Under the pieces are notes generated by a model. It was not told the DNA's origin. It ran no database searches and was given only the letters and a program-made list of their open reading frames with translations. The position numbers and the translations under genes are program-made. A stretch of 64,000 nucleotides of DNA from Microbotryum silenes-acaulis (lineage: Eukaryota > Basidiomycota > Microbotryomycetes > Microbotryales > Microbotryaceae): the NCBI GenBank assembly GCA_003665825.1, contig QPFY01000009.1, forward strand, positions 434,001-498,000, given 5' to 3'. Each line of letters opens with the position of its first letter. Position 1 is the first letter of the stretch. Shown here piece by piece: positions 48,384 to 58,134 of this stretch.

Positions 48384-48620
48384 CAGGACCCGGGAAAGCT
48401 CAGCCCAAGGTGCGTCTCGGAAAACCGCGTTTTTGGACCGATTTGTACGCCGAATATCCCTGTTCACGGGGTGTATGTAATCCGGAGCAAGACCAAATTT
48501 CGAGTACTATTCAAACAACCCTCGAAAAACACTCGTTTAGCATGCTACAAGGCACGAATCGGGCCGAGAAGTACAAATCTCCGAGACCGTGCACATTGGG
48601 CTAAGCTTTCCCGGGTCCTG
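48384..48620. mobile_element. 237-bp MITE-like element with CAGGACCCGGG ends
   Basis: Imperfect terminal inverted repeats of about 40 bp starting CAGGACCCGGGAAAGCT. Flanked by CAGTGG on each side (48378-48383 and 48621-48626), a likely 6-bp target duplication. Different family from the two AT-flanked palindromes. No coding capacity. Confidence 0.82.
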
Positions 48621-48626
48621 CAGTGG

Positions 48627-49063
48627 ATCGATCTCGTCGACGACCGAAAACATAAACTCGGAGGTTGAACCTCTTGCGACCCTCAGTAGTTCCTGCGCGG
48701 TATGAAGGGCCGGCGAGGAAGCTTCCATGAGATCGTCAAGATCGTAATCACTACAGACTCATGGAAAAGGCATGCTGACACAATCCAGACACGAAGCACA
48801 GACGACGGCGGCACTCCGAGCAGTCGATATCCCGAGTAACGGCGATCAGATCCCCCACATCTCCACTGCACTGCTGCAGTGGAGTCCACCGTGACAGCTG
48901 ACGCACACTCGATACCGAGGGGATCCAAATCGTATGGTTCATCGTTCTTCCCGAGAAATTCAGTGGACGGTCTTGCTGAGCGCGCAGGCAACTTTGGTTT
49001 TGAGCCTTTTCACAGTACTAAGTACTGGCAGGTGCCTCTCGGCCAACTTGAAGCGAGGCTATG
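48627..49063. other. Spacer, possible decayed minus-strand gene
   Basis: Short minus-strand frames such as ALHTAQELLRVARGSTSEFM and GDVGDLIAVTRDIDCSECRR look protein-like, but no family is recognised. Confidence 0.3.
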
Positions 49064-49175
49064 GTGGAGGAGGGAGGGGTAGAGGTGCCCAGGGAAGGAG
49101 TGGGAATAGCTTGGACGTAATTTGATGACTTTCTCGAGGGGGTACTGTGGCAGCGTTGAGCACTTTGTGGGGCAC
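49064..49175 (-). pseudogene. PRP38 remnant (exon 3 plus following intron)
   Basis: Aligns with 22030-22165 inside PRP38: the intron sequence (AGGGAGGGGTAGAAGTGCC there, AGGGAGGGGTAGAGGTGCC here), then GATGACTTTCTCGA and GGTACTG. On the minus strand it reads QYPLEKVIK against QYLIEKVIR in PRP38; about 35 bp of exon between intron and EKVI are deleted. Too short to function. It sits just before the ALKBH1-like gene's 3' end, as PRP38 sits before the ALKBH1 remnant at 23.7 kb. Confidence 0.72.
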
Positions 49176-49281
49176 GGCGAAACCTGCATTGACAAGGGTC
49201 AAATAACGTGCATGCAGAATTAGGTCTCCGAGGATTCAGGCCGCGATCGTCCCATTCCAAACACCAGTCTACACATCCCGA

Positions 49282-51019
49282 TCATTCCGTATACCCCACC
49301 GTACGAACATTGAAGTTGATCCTCGCGCCCGTTTCCAAGAACTCGCCAAACAACTTCCAGTCATCTTCCTCTTGTTTTTCCTCTCCTCTGAGGTTCAGGG
49401 TACTGGATAGGTAGGGTGGCAACGTGTCGGAGAGAATTCGCGGAACACCTGTTGGGTAGCATTTGGTAGGCGAAGAAGCGGGGAATAAAGTCAGCGTCCG
49501 CAGATAGGAGGTTTTCTTTCGTGCGCATCGCTACCCAGACTGACCATGGAAGACCCTCCGTCCCCTCTGACCCGACATGATCAACCCGTCCCCTGAATGA
49601 AGCTCAATCGCAAGGGGTGTGATATCCCGTGTCGGTCCGCCGATGAGGAAGATGGCGGAATGACCAATGCTGTGCAAGGCAAGAAAAAGGGGAGTGGGGT
49701 TGAGCTACTTGTGCTCACGTCTCCGGGTTGTAGCAAACTTTTGGGGATGGACTGCGTACCTGAATGAAACAAGCGGTTGGACGGCGTCCAATTCGGAATG
49801 ATCGATGTGGGCGGTCAAGGTGTCCCTCAATTGGTACTATATCGCCGCCGCTCATCAGCTCCACCATCCAGAGAATAAGCCCAAACTTCCACATGACTGA
49901 CAAAGTTGACAATTCCCGCATCCGGTTCATACTCCTCTCTCCACATATCCCAGACCTTCCCACCCCCCTCATGCAGTTCCTCTTCGCCTGTCCCCTCGAA
50001 AACCTGATCCCAGTCAACACGTCGTACAGCTTCCTTGCAACACCGATGGATCAGAGGGGGTAGATTCGAATGCGGTAGAGAGAAGTTGTAGACTTTGGAG
50101 GTCCAATCGTAGTTCCAGCCTATGGTCGTCCAACGTAATTTGGTAAGGAGGTCATGGACCGTATAGTCCGCTGCAGCTGCCGAGGTTGCTGCGTCGATGG
50201 GAGTCACGAGGTCCTTCTTGGGCAGTGGAGGGGGAACGACGACGATGTTCTCTTTATCCTTCTCCTTCTCCCCCCTGCCAATCTCGTCCTTCCAATTACC
50301 TTTCGTAACAGGCTCGAAATTGACTTGATCCCTCCCAATAGTCCCATCACTCTTGGGTGAGATCCTCTTACAAAGTCTTCCCCCCTGACCCGCTTCCAGG
50401 GCGTTCCAGATCCCTTCGAGGGGTAGATCGTAGTGCGGGGAAAGGGAGGTGAGGTTCGGGGAGACGGAGTGCCGGAGGGATTCACGGACTAGGGACCGTT
50501 GGAGTGCGGGTGGGAGAGTGGAGGGGAAGAGTATGATGCCTGAGGAGGAGGAGGACAGCGAGGATGAGCACCGGTTCACAAGTGGGGGGAGGGGGTGAAA
50601 TGATTTGGTGGCTCACCCGGCATGCTAGGGATGATGACCGCATAATCACAAGTATCCCCTCTCTCTTCCTTCTCCACCTGTTTCCCCTTCCACTTCTTGT
50701 GACCGAGCACACCCTCCTCGTCGGGCCTCAACCGAATCCTAAAACATTCCAAGCTCAATCCCTGTCCATCCTCCCAAACACCACGTACTCGCTCCTCCTC
50801 CCCTTTGCGATGGTGATCCCACCGTATCCTCTCATAAGACAACGCCCTCCCAAAGTCCAAAGGTTGCGATCGGTTCTTCCAATACCTCTCGGAGGTGCGA
50901 AAGGCCGAATCGTTCGAAGGCGCGGTCGTTTGCGGTACTTGGCGTTGACGACGTTGTTTCGAGGTGAGGGTCGGTGGAGGGGTGAACGAGGTCGACGCTC
51001 CGGGAGTAGACTCGGTCAT
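49282..51019 (-). CDS. AlkB-family Fe(II)/2-oxoglutarate dioxygenase, ALKBH1-like
   Basis: ATG at 51019 (MTESTPGASTSF); an upstream GTG in frame is not used. Exon 1 includes YERIRWDHH and ends SMPG; exon 2 starts IILFPSTLPPALQRSLV and has LLTKLRWTTIGWNYDWTSKV, then EPDAGIVNF. Exon 3 carries QLRDTLTAHIDHSELDAVQP with the HxD iron ligands (H-I-D). Exon 4 has IGHSAIFLIGGPTRDITPLA and LHSGDGLIMSG, ending RRVFH; exon 5 gives GVPRILSDTLPPYLSS (distal His and Arg pattern) and DDWKLFGEFLETGARINFNV. This order matches ALKBH1, which acts on tRNA m1A/m5C and DNA 6mA in other eukaryotes; the substrate here is not shown. Divergent from SDH3. Confidence 0.88.
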
Positions 51020-51396
51020 GTTGGGCGGAATCCACACTGTGAGGTGTGGCCGACGAGTAGGTCGACGGACGAGCTGACAAGGTGAGCGTGCGAAGCGGCC
51101 GTCTGCTCCGGCTTCAAGTCGGTCGCCGGGCGTCGGTCATCGGGGGAATATTGGGTATGTCGACTCGACAACACGGCCAAAAACTTACTGTTAAATTGAA
51201 GAGTTTGACAGGAGATAAAATGATAAAATATGAAAATATCTGCTGGCACCAACTTACGTACCCATTTCGGCTCGGAAGTTGGGAAATTCCCGATCGGGTG
51301 CGGCCGGGGCCGGGGGCGGCCGGGGTGGGCGAGTCTGAGGCCTCCTTTCGAGTCCCGACCTCTCTCGTACCCCACACCACGCACAACTCGTCCGTC
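51020..51396. promoter_or_regulatory. Divergent promoter between ALKBH1-like gene and SDH3
   Basis: 377 bp between start codons. An AT-rich patch (51215-51240) may be promoter-like. Assigned by arrangement. Confidence 0.4.
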
Positions 51397-52457
51397 ATGT
51401 CTCTCCAAAACACATCCCGTAAGTAGCGGAATTGGGCTCAGGTTGCGTCGGAGCATATAGCTCTCTACGGGGGCATGTGTGCAGTAGTCCGATCGCTGAC
51501 CCGCGGCTTGCACCCCACTGCCGCACACCTCGACTCGTTGCAACAGGTATGGTCCTCCGAAGGGGTCTCTTGCGACCTGCGACCATCGTAGCGAGCCGGT
51601 AAGCCTCTCCTCCGAATCACACATCCCCAGCCACCCAGCACTAGCTCACGTATGCCTCCCCTCCTCCACCCCCGCCGGCGTTCCTCGACCCAGACCCGTC
51701 TCGACGCAATCGCTCACCTCGGAACAGAACCTCGACCTGCTCAACAAGCAACGAGCTCTCCGACCCAACTCGCCTTGGCACATCTACCAGCCCCAATTGA
51801 CGTCCATGTCCTCGATCGCGAACCGTGCGACCGGCGTCGGCTTGACTACTGGTACGTTGAAGCTTCCAGCTCGGTTTAGACTCGGGCGAGACTGCCGTGG
51901 CGGGGGGTGGCCCATCGCGTCGATGCTCATTGGTCCGCGATGGTAGCAAGAGATGGGGGAGAGCAACCACGACGCTCCCCCCCACTGTGCCAACCTGGCC
52001 TGGCAAACTCCACCCATCGAAGGGTTCCCGCCAAAGACGCAACCAACTAAACTCGTCCCGCTCATCGCACACAGTCTTCTACGCCGCGTTCCTGTCGCAC
52101 CTCGCCGGCCTCGACTCGGCGACGATGGTCCAGTTCGTCGCCGACCTGCCCGAGTGGTTCAAATTGACGACCAAGACCGCCTTGGGCGGCGCCATGTCGT
52201 ACCACACCATCAACGGCTTGAGGCACTTGTCGTGGGATAGTGGAAAATGTGAGTAGTGGGATGTGTGACGGATGTTCGAGGGTCCGAGTGAGAAGCTCGC
52301 GAACGTGCAGGGTCATCCGATTCATCATTACCCTGGGGGCTGACGCGTTTGAAACTTGTTGCTCGATTAAGTCCTCGACCTCAAGACCTCCTACGCCGCC
52401 GGTTACGCCGTGATTGGTGCCTCCGTCGCTTCGACCTTGGCTCTTCTCGCTCTCTGA
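51397..52457 (+). CDS. SDH3: Succinate dehydrogenase cytochrome b560 subunit (Sdh3/SDHC)
   Basis: Membrane anchor of respiratory complex II in the inner mitochondrial membrane. Exon 1 from ATG 51397 is MSLQNTS; exon 2 continues LVRSLTRGLHPTAAHLDSLQ, a basic presequence. Exon 3 has LTSEQNLDLLNKQRALRPNS and PWHIYQPQLTSMSSIANRAT, with the quinone-site Ser/Arg region, then GVGLTT. Exon 4 gives YAAFLSHLAGLDSATMVQF and MSYHTINGLRHLSWDSGK, whose SYHTINGLRH carries the haem-ligand His. The last exon is FLDLKTSYAAGYAVIGASVA, STLALLAL. Three hydrophobic segments, as expected. Introns near 51421, 51555, 51852 and 52251. Frame complete. Confidence 0.93.
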
Positions 52458-52726
52458 GCACTTCGACCGCATGCGAACGATAGGGCAAGGAGAGGACATT
52501 GCAGAGGACAGAGAGGGACGGAGCAGTTAACGTACAACAATTTTTGTAAGACCATGAGCTTGAGTGCGGGGGTGAGAGAGGGCGAGGAATGATATCGATC
52601 TCGTTCACCCGGCACGAGATGAACGAGAGTACAGAGAACCGGGTATGACGCAAAATGGATGTGCGCGTTTTGAGGAACAACTGGTCGGGACAGCGCTCTG
52701 TGTTCGTCTCGCCTGGAGGCATCCGA
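52458..52726. other. 3' region of SDH3 facing the next gene
   Basis: No gene seen; convergent 3' UTR space. Confidence 0.35.
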
Positions 52727-54059
52727 TCAGACTGGTGATGTAAGGCTCATTACAGTAAGGGGCTTCTTCAAGCTTTGCGCGTTCTCCGGTCGGAAGGGCT
52801 CCCAACCGTTGGTTGCTTCTACTCCGGCGCGCGTCGCATCAATCGTCGTCTTCGGCACTGTGCCAGTCACCCCTGAATGGTACAACCGCCTCGTCGGCGG
52901 GAGGATCACCCGCTTCACGTTTTCAAGCGGTTTCCTGGCGCTCCCTTTCTGCGACTTCGGTTCGTTCACCCCGACTTTATATATCGGACTTCCCGCCCGC
53001 GCACTCTCACCAAATTCAGCAGAGTCCAAGGTGTCGTACAAGAGGAACGCCTTCCCATCCATGACCGAAGTTGGCGATGTCAGTATACAGCTCGTCAAAA
53101 GTCTGTGTACCACAGCTGCGGGCCGAGTCCGCATTGGCAAGGCATGGACCGGACTCACCGAGCTCGACAGCAATGAAATGAGGCGCCGCATAGAACAATC
53201 CGAAACGTCCGTGAGCGGCGTGCAGAATATGCAGTGACATCTACCGAGGTACCGAAAAGTAAACATGAAAAGACTGAGCTTGACGTTCTTTCCCGCACTC
53301 ATAGCTCACTTGTGCCACCATCGCTGAAACCTCTTCCAGTGTTTGGTCTTTGCCCTGAGCATCGAGGATGCGCATGTCGATGAGCCCTCCGGGACCAGGT
53401 GCTGGCGAGGGTGACATCCCCTCGTCAACGTTCGGAGCTGCCTCGTGCTCGTAAAGGAGCTCAAGCTTTTCAATTGCGGTTGATTCGAGGACCAATCTGA
53501 GAGAAGTTCTGAAGACCGGGTACTCATCCTCTCGTTGACGATGGTTTTCGCCAAGGGCAACATTGAACCCCCCCCCCCCCCCCCCCCCCCCTCTGCCAGT
53601 GGCTGCCCGAGGCATTCCGTCAACATTGAGGGCTCGAACACTGCGGATTCACCGACGAATTGCATCAGATTCGGGAGGACCACGTAGTCGAGAAGCCCGT
53701 CTAAGCGTGCCCATTGCTGTTGTTGTGATTGCCGAGGGTCAAGGCCGCGATGGATGTAGAACACGTGAACGTTGCTCGTCGCTTCGGTCGGGAGAATGGA
53801 ATCGTGCGAGACCCTCTCGAGCTAGCCCACTTTCGAGAGCCGACAGTGCTCGGTCGACAATGTTTGGGTCGCAGAGCGCAAATGCCAAAGGATTCTCAGG
53901 GAGTCGCTCGCCAGGCGGGCGCTGCAATACGTATGTTGGGAGTGAGTCAGGCGACCACGTCGAATTCGCAGGGAGGCCACTGATCTCGCGGCCGGGCGGG
54001 AAGATGCTATGAAGCAAGTCGCCAAAGGTTGAGAGTTTGTCCAGACGTCGATAATTCAT
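52727..54059 (-). pseudogene. Kinase-like family member 7, without kinase domain
   Basis: Minus strand; ATG at 54059 (MNYRRLDKLSTFGDLLHSIF). DPNIVDRALSALESGLA matches DPTLIDRVTRGLRHGLE of member 2. Next come GLLDYVVLPNLMQFVGES, a C24 run (53568-53591; poly-Gly on the coding strand), YPVFRTSLRLVLESTAIEKL, EEVSAMVAQ before GTGAGC, and exon MSLHILHAAHGRFGLFYAAP with HFIAVELG before GTGAGT. Exon junctions equal those of member 2. Beyond this there is no ALLVAIF segment and no kinase domain; the frame ends within about 300 bp. The frame changes across the C-run, so it is either disrupted or the run is miscounted. It may be an N-terminal-only gene or a remnant. Confidence 0.6.
53568..53591. repeat. 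C24 homopolymer in the coding region of family member 7
   Basis: Twenty-four C on the plus strand; the reading frames on its two sides differ. Length of such a run is often unreliable in assemblies. Confidence 0.9.
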
Positions 54060-57000
54060 GACAGAGCTGAGAAGAGGCGGCGGGTGCACTGACTCGTACG
54101 GCGTCTGTACAACGAGTTAGGGACGTCGACGCGACGCGCCCGGCCTTTCCCCCGGCCACTAAGCCACACTAGGCTGTCACTACACATTTTGCCTCTACAA
54201 GCCTCCACTATCACATGTGGGACCGAACTAGCTGCAGCTGCAGAAATGAAGTCCCGGCGCAGAGAGCCAACTGCGAACTCTAAGATGAGTTTTTGCAGAC
54301 TTCTAGTATCAGGCTTTCCGATGCCACTGTGCAAACCGCACTGCTCTGAAAGTATGCCGGCCAGCCTGTGGGTACCAGCCGGTCACCAGGCTTCCTCCAT
54401 CCTGATGGTGGATGTATCTCGTTCCTGTCCACCTTTCCCATCGGTTCAAACCTCTTACATGATGATCACTTCTCACGAGCCTGACAATCCATCCTTTGCG
54501 CTACAAACGTTTTCATCACCTCATCCCGAGTCCCTCAAGAAGAATTGGGGCTTCCCAGCCTGGATGTGAATGCCGAAATACCCCGCACGCGCGCCAGATA
54601 GGAGAGTCCAATGTTGATCCACCGCACAATCACAACTGAGCTTATGCTGCGATTAATCCTTAGCGGCCGGTGATCGACGTTCCTCACGCACACCGTTTCT
54701 CTTTCTCCAATTGCGCAGCCCGCGCCGCGCGCCGTCGAGGTGGCAACAAGGGTTCCGTTTATTCATGCTCGAGCGCAATGTAGCGCCCCGCGAGCGATGG
54801 GGCTTCGGTACAGTCTTCAGTAAGACAGAGACTGCAATGATAATTCGACTTGTCGCACACTTCTTAAAGTGTAAATAGCCTCTCCGCTCGCGAGCCTGTG
54901 CATATCGTGACACTCAAGCGGCATTGTGGGGTCGAATTGCGGACTGCCACTGAGGCGGTGCTGTGAATGAGCTGTAAACAACGCGTTCCTGTTTCGGTAC
55001 TGTGTCAATTCTGGAAATTGTAATTGGGTTAAGCAATGGAGTTCGTGAGCTATGCCATGAATTCGTTTGCTTGCACTTCGTTGTCAAACTCCGGATAACG
55101 GCGTTCTCTGTCAGGGGTTCAGGTACACGTGCGACCCTCAATCGCACGGAATTCATGTGGCTATGATCTGCAACAGGCCATATAGTTGACCATCTGCAAA
55201 GCGCGATGTTTTCCTGCTGAGTTCGATTTTGCAACATCGATTTGTCTCCTGGATGACTGTCCCTCGCTCTGACTCTCCTAGCCCACCTCTTGGGTTCAAG
55301 CTGAGCGACTCATCTTAAGACGGCAGATTATACAAGCCATACCGCATCGCACAGCAGACCGCGTGTTTCTAAACAGCCTCCTTCCAATTTTTCGACCGGC
55401 TCGAACCCAGCTTCACCCACTCCGAAATATTATCATTTGCGCCACGAAGCGCCTCGATTCGGCGTAGTCGCCGATTATCCCCGGCCTGTCGCAATCGCTC
55501 GAGCTTCATATACTTCACTGTCGTATCACGCAGCTCACTCGCTCATGCTACAAGCTAGCGTCTCACCAGTTGTGATAGGAACTCCCCATCCATAGAACCA
55601 TGACTTGGTGGACGGTTAGCTCTCTCTTCAGGGCTTCGACTTTGACGTCGGGTTCACGGCTGACGTCTGACGCTTAACTCCATCTACGGAGCACCTCTGC
55701 TTCGATTCCGGCTACGGTTCCGAATTCTACTCCTTCGAGTCCGGATTCCGAGGAAAATTCGCAAAAAACACATTGTGCTAGGTACGACGGCGACGCTCAC
55801 CTAACACAGGGGTGAAAACTGTACCGTCAAAATTGGCGCGAACAGGTCCACGCGGACGGTTCCCAGCTGGTCGTGCAATGTTCTCCTTTTGCCATCCCCT
55901 CCTTCGTAGATATCTTGACTTCGCAGAATATTTTGGATTGAAAGCTCATGTTCGAACATGCGCTGACTTTCTGCATCTGCGTGGTTAGGGGTTCAAGCAC
56001 TCTCACCGCCCCACGATTCAGAACCTCGTGCAGTGTGGGTGGTACATATGTCTCACCCGTTGACGCGCCGCCCACGTCCTCTCACCAGGAGGCGGCCGGC
56101 GGCCGCTGGAGAACACTTCCGGAGCCGCTCAAAATCTCGTGGCCTTTTCATTTCAGAACGTGTATTCGTCGCGTTAGAAAATAACAGACGACAAGCTTTT
56201 TGACAAGCCTGCTAGGCGAAGAGAGGAGCAACGCACCGAGGAGAAGTCAGGAGTCCGTAAACCTAGATGCAACTCCCACGACACAAATTCGAGCATCGAC
56301 TTCTACAGCGCCGGCCGCCAGAGCCCAATGTGCTCGATACATCCCCGTGGACAGATTCATTGCCGTCTCACAGCTGCAGGGAGGCTCGGAGTTCTTGCCC
56401 TCGGTGAGAAGGGTGGACACTCGGCTAGCCCGTCAGGACCCCAAAATTTGAGGCATGTCACTTGCGGGTAGGCGCCCGGAAGCGCCCAGCTGTGGAGCCT
56501 CATCGGAACCGTGGAGCGGATCAGCGCAACCGAGCGCCCAAGAAACCATCTTCGAATCGCTGCCCATCTTAGGTTCCCCGGGCTGATGCCCGTGTTCGAT
56601 CATGTCCCGAGTCGTAGGTTTTTATAGTGACGTCAGTCCAACACTTTCTACGCGCCGACTGTTCGAACTCCTTTCACATTCGGCCCTCCTGCTGGCGCTT
56701 ACGAAAATTGGCTGCCGTCGGCAATACCAGGCGCGCTCGGCGGCTCACGCATCGGCCGGCGATCGCCAAATGCATACATTCATATTGGGGGGATCACCCA
56801 GGAATCTCTTTGTAGCGATATATCCCTAGATAGAACAGGGCACAGGGATAATACCCGAGGAGAGATTTCGTGTGCTGGGAAAGGCAGAAAAAACAGGGGA
56901 GACCGCAGTTTTTTGTTTTTTGTTGTTTTTTTGGAGTCGTGTGAGGAACATCAGTGCCAAGCGGGGACGCGTCGTCGGCACCAGCACCTGCCAGTCCTCA

Positions 57001-58134
57001 CGGCCTCACGGGTGCGAACGGGTGCTGCCGCAGCCTGCCGCAGCGGCAGGCAGCGGCGCGTCTCAAGCAAGGACTGCGTTGCCGCTCAGTCTCCCTTTCG
57101 ACATTCCCTCGACCTTGCACGGCACCACGTCTTGTCGAACCCACTCGACCTTGACGCACTCCCCGCGACGATCAACACATCCATACGTCAAAGTCATTGA
57201 TCGGTCTGCCCCTCCACACAGCCATCCTTCACGGCCGCGTGTGCCGCAGCTCGTTTCAAAGTCGTGAGTGAGCTCTCAGCGGCGCAGGGCCCCACACCGA
57301 GCGCGCGTCGGTTTCGCGTCCACGGCGCCGAGGATGAACCGTGGACGTGCGGCATCACGCGCTGGGACGCAAGACAAGTGCTTCGAGCACGTGTGGGGGG
57401 CATCCATGTGCACCTGGCCAGCCTGGGAACGTGTCGGGTCACTAGGTGTCGGCGTGTTGGTTGAGCGTGAATGGCGAGGGAGTACTTTAGATTCGATCTG
57501 CGATCGAGCGTAGGCCCGTCGGTGGCCTCGCCAGTCGCGGTTGTGTCGCTCAACGTCGCCTCCGCTCTGCGCCTCACCCTCGTCGCCCCTTTTGCCGCAG
57601 GCTGCCTTGCCACGCCGTCCTGGCGATTTGAGTGATTTGCAGACAGCGCCATGCCCACGATACACCCCTCATATACTATGCGTGTCTCTCGGTCGAGTAT
57701 TGTCACTGACCGTGTCATTCCTATGCACTACTTTTCATGCGCGCTTTCAGGCTCGACCCGCGCTAAATTGAAAAAAGATTCTGATCGGGCGATCACCATC
57801 AACGATCGAGATCTCAGGAGGTCGATCGGCAACCCCTTGCGCTTGATCTTCGACCCGGCTCATCCTCGACGTCGCTTGATCAAGTGGACCCTTCGTCTAT
57901 CTACCAGGGTACTCGTCCCCTTTTGACCTACGTCCGCCCCGCTCGACATGGTCAGTGCACACTATTGTCATTGGATCGGGTCCCGAGCGCGCGCCACCAC
58001 CTAGCTCGGTTGCCTTTCCGGCTAGCGGCGCCCGTTCGTTGAGCTCCGGACCAATTGCCGTAATAGCAGCCCACTTATCCTGCGTCTTTTTGGGCTTGTT
58101 CCACTTTGGGGCTCACTTCACCCAGTCTTACCAG
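54060..58134. other. Four-kilobase stretch with no recognised gene
   Basis: Many short open frames on both strands, none with a recognisable domain or clean exon chain. Two minus-strand bits (about 55130 and 56000) both have V-R-V-x-EPLT-like words and may be old paralogous debris. Around 57650-57926 a plus frame (MRVSRSSIVTDRVIPMHY...) lies upstream of the PX-PB1 gene and could be a 5' exon, but no junction is convincing. T-rich tracts occur at 56905-56935. Confidence 0.4.
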
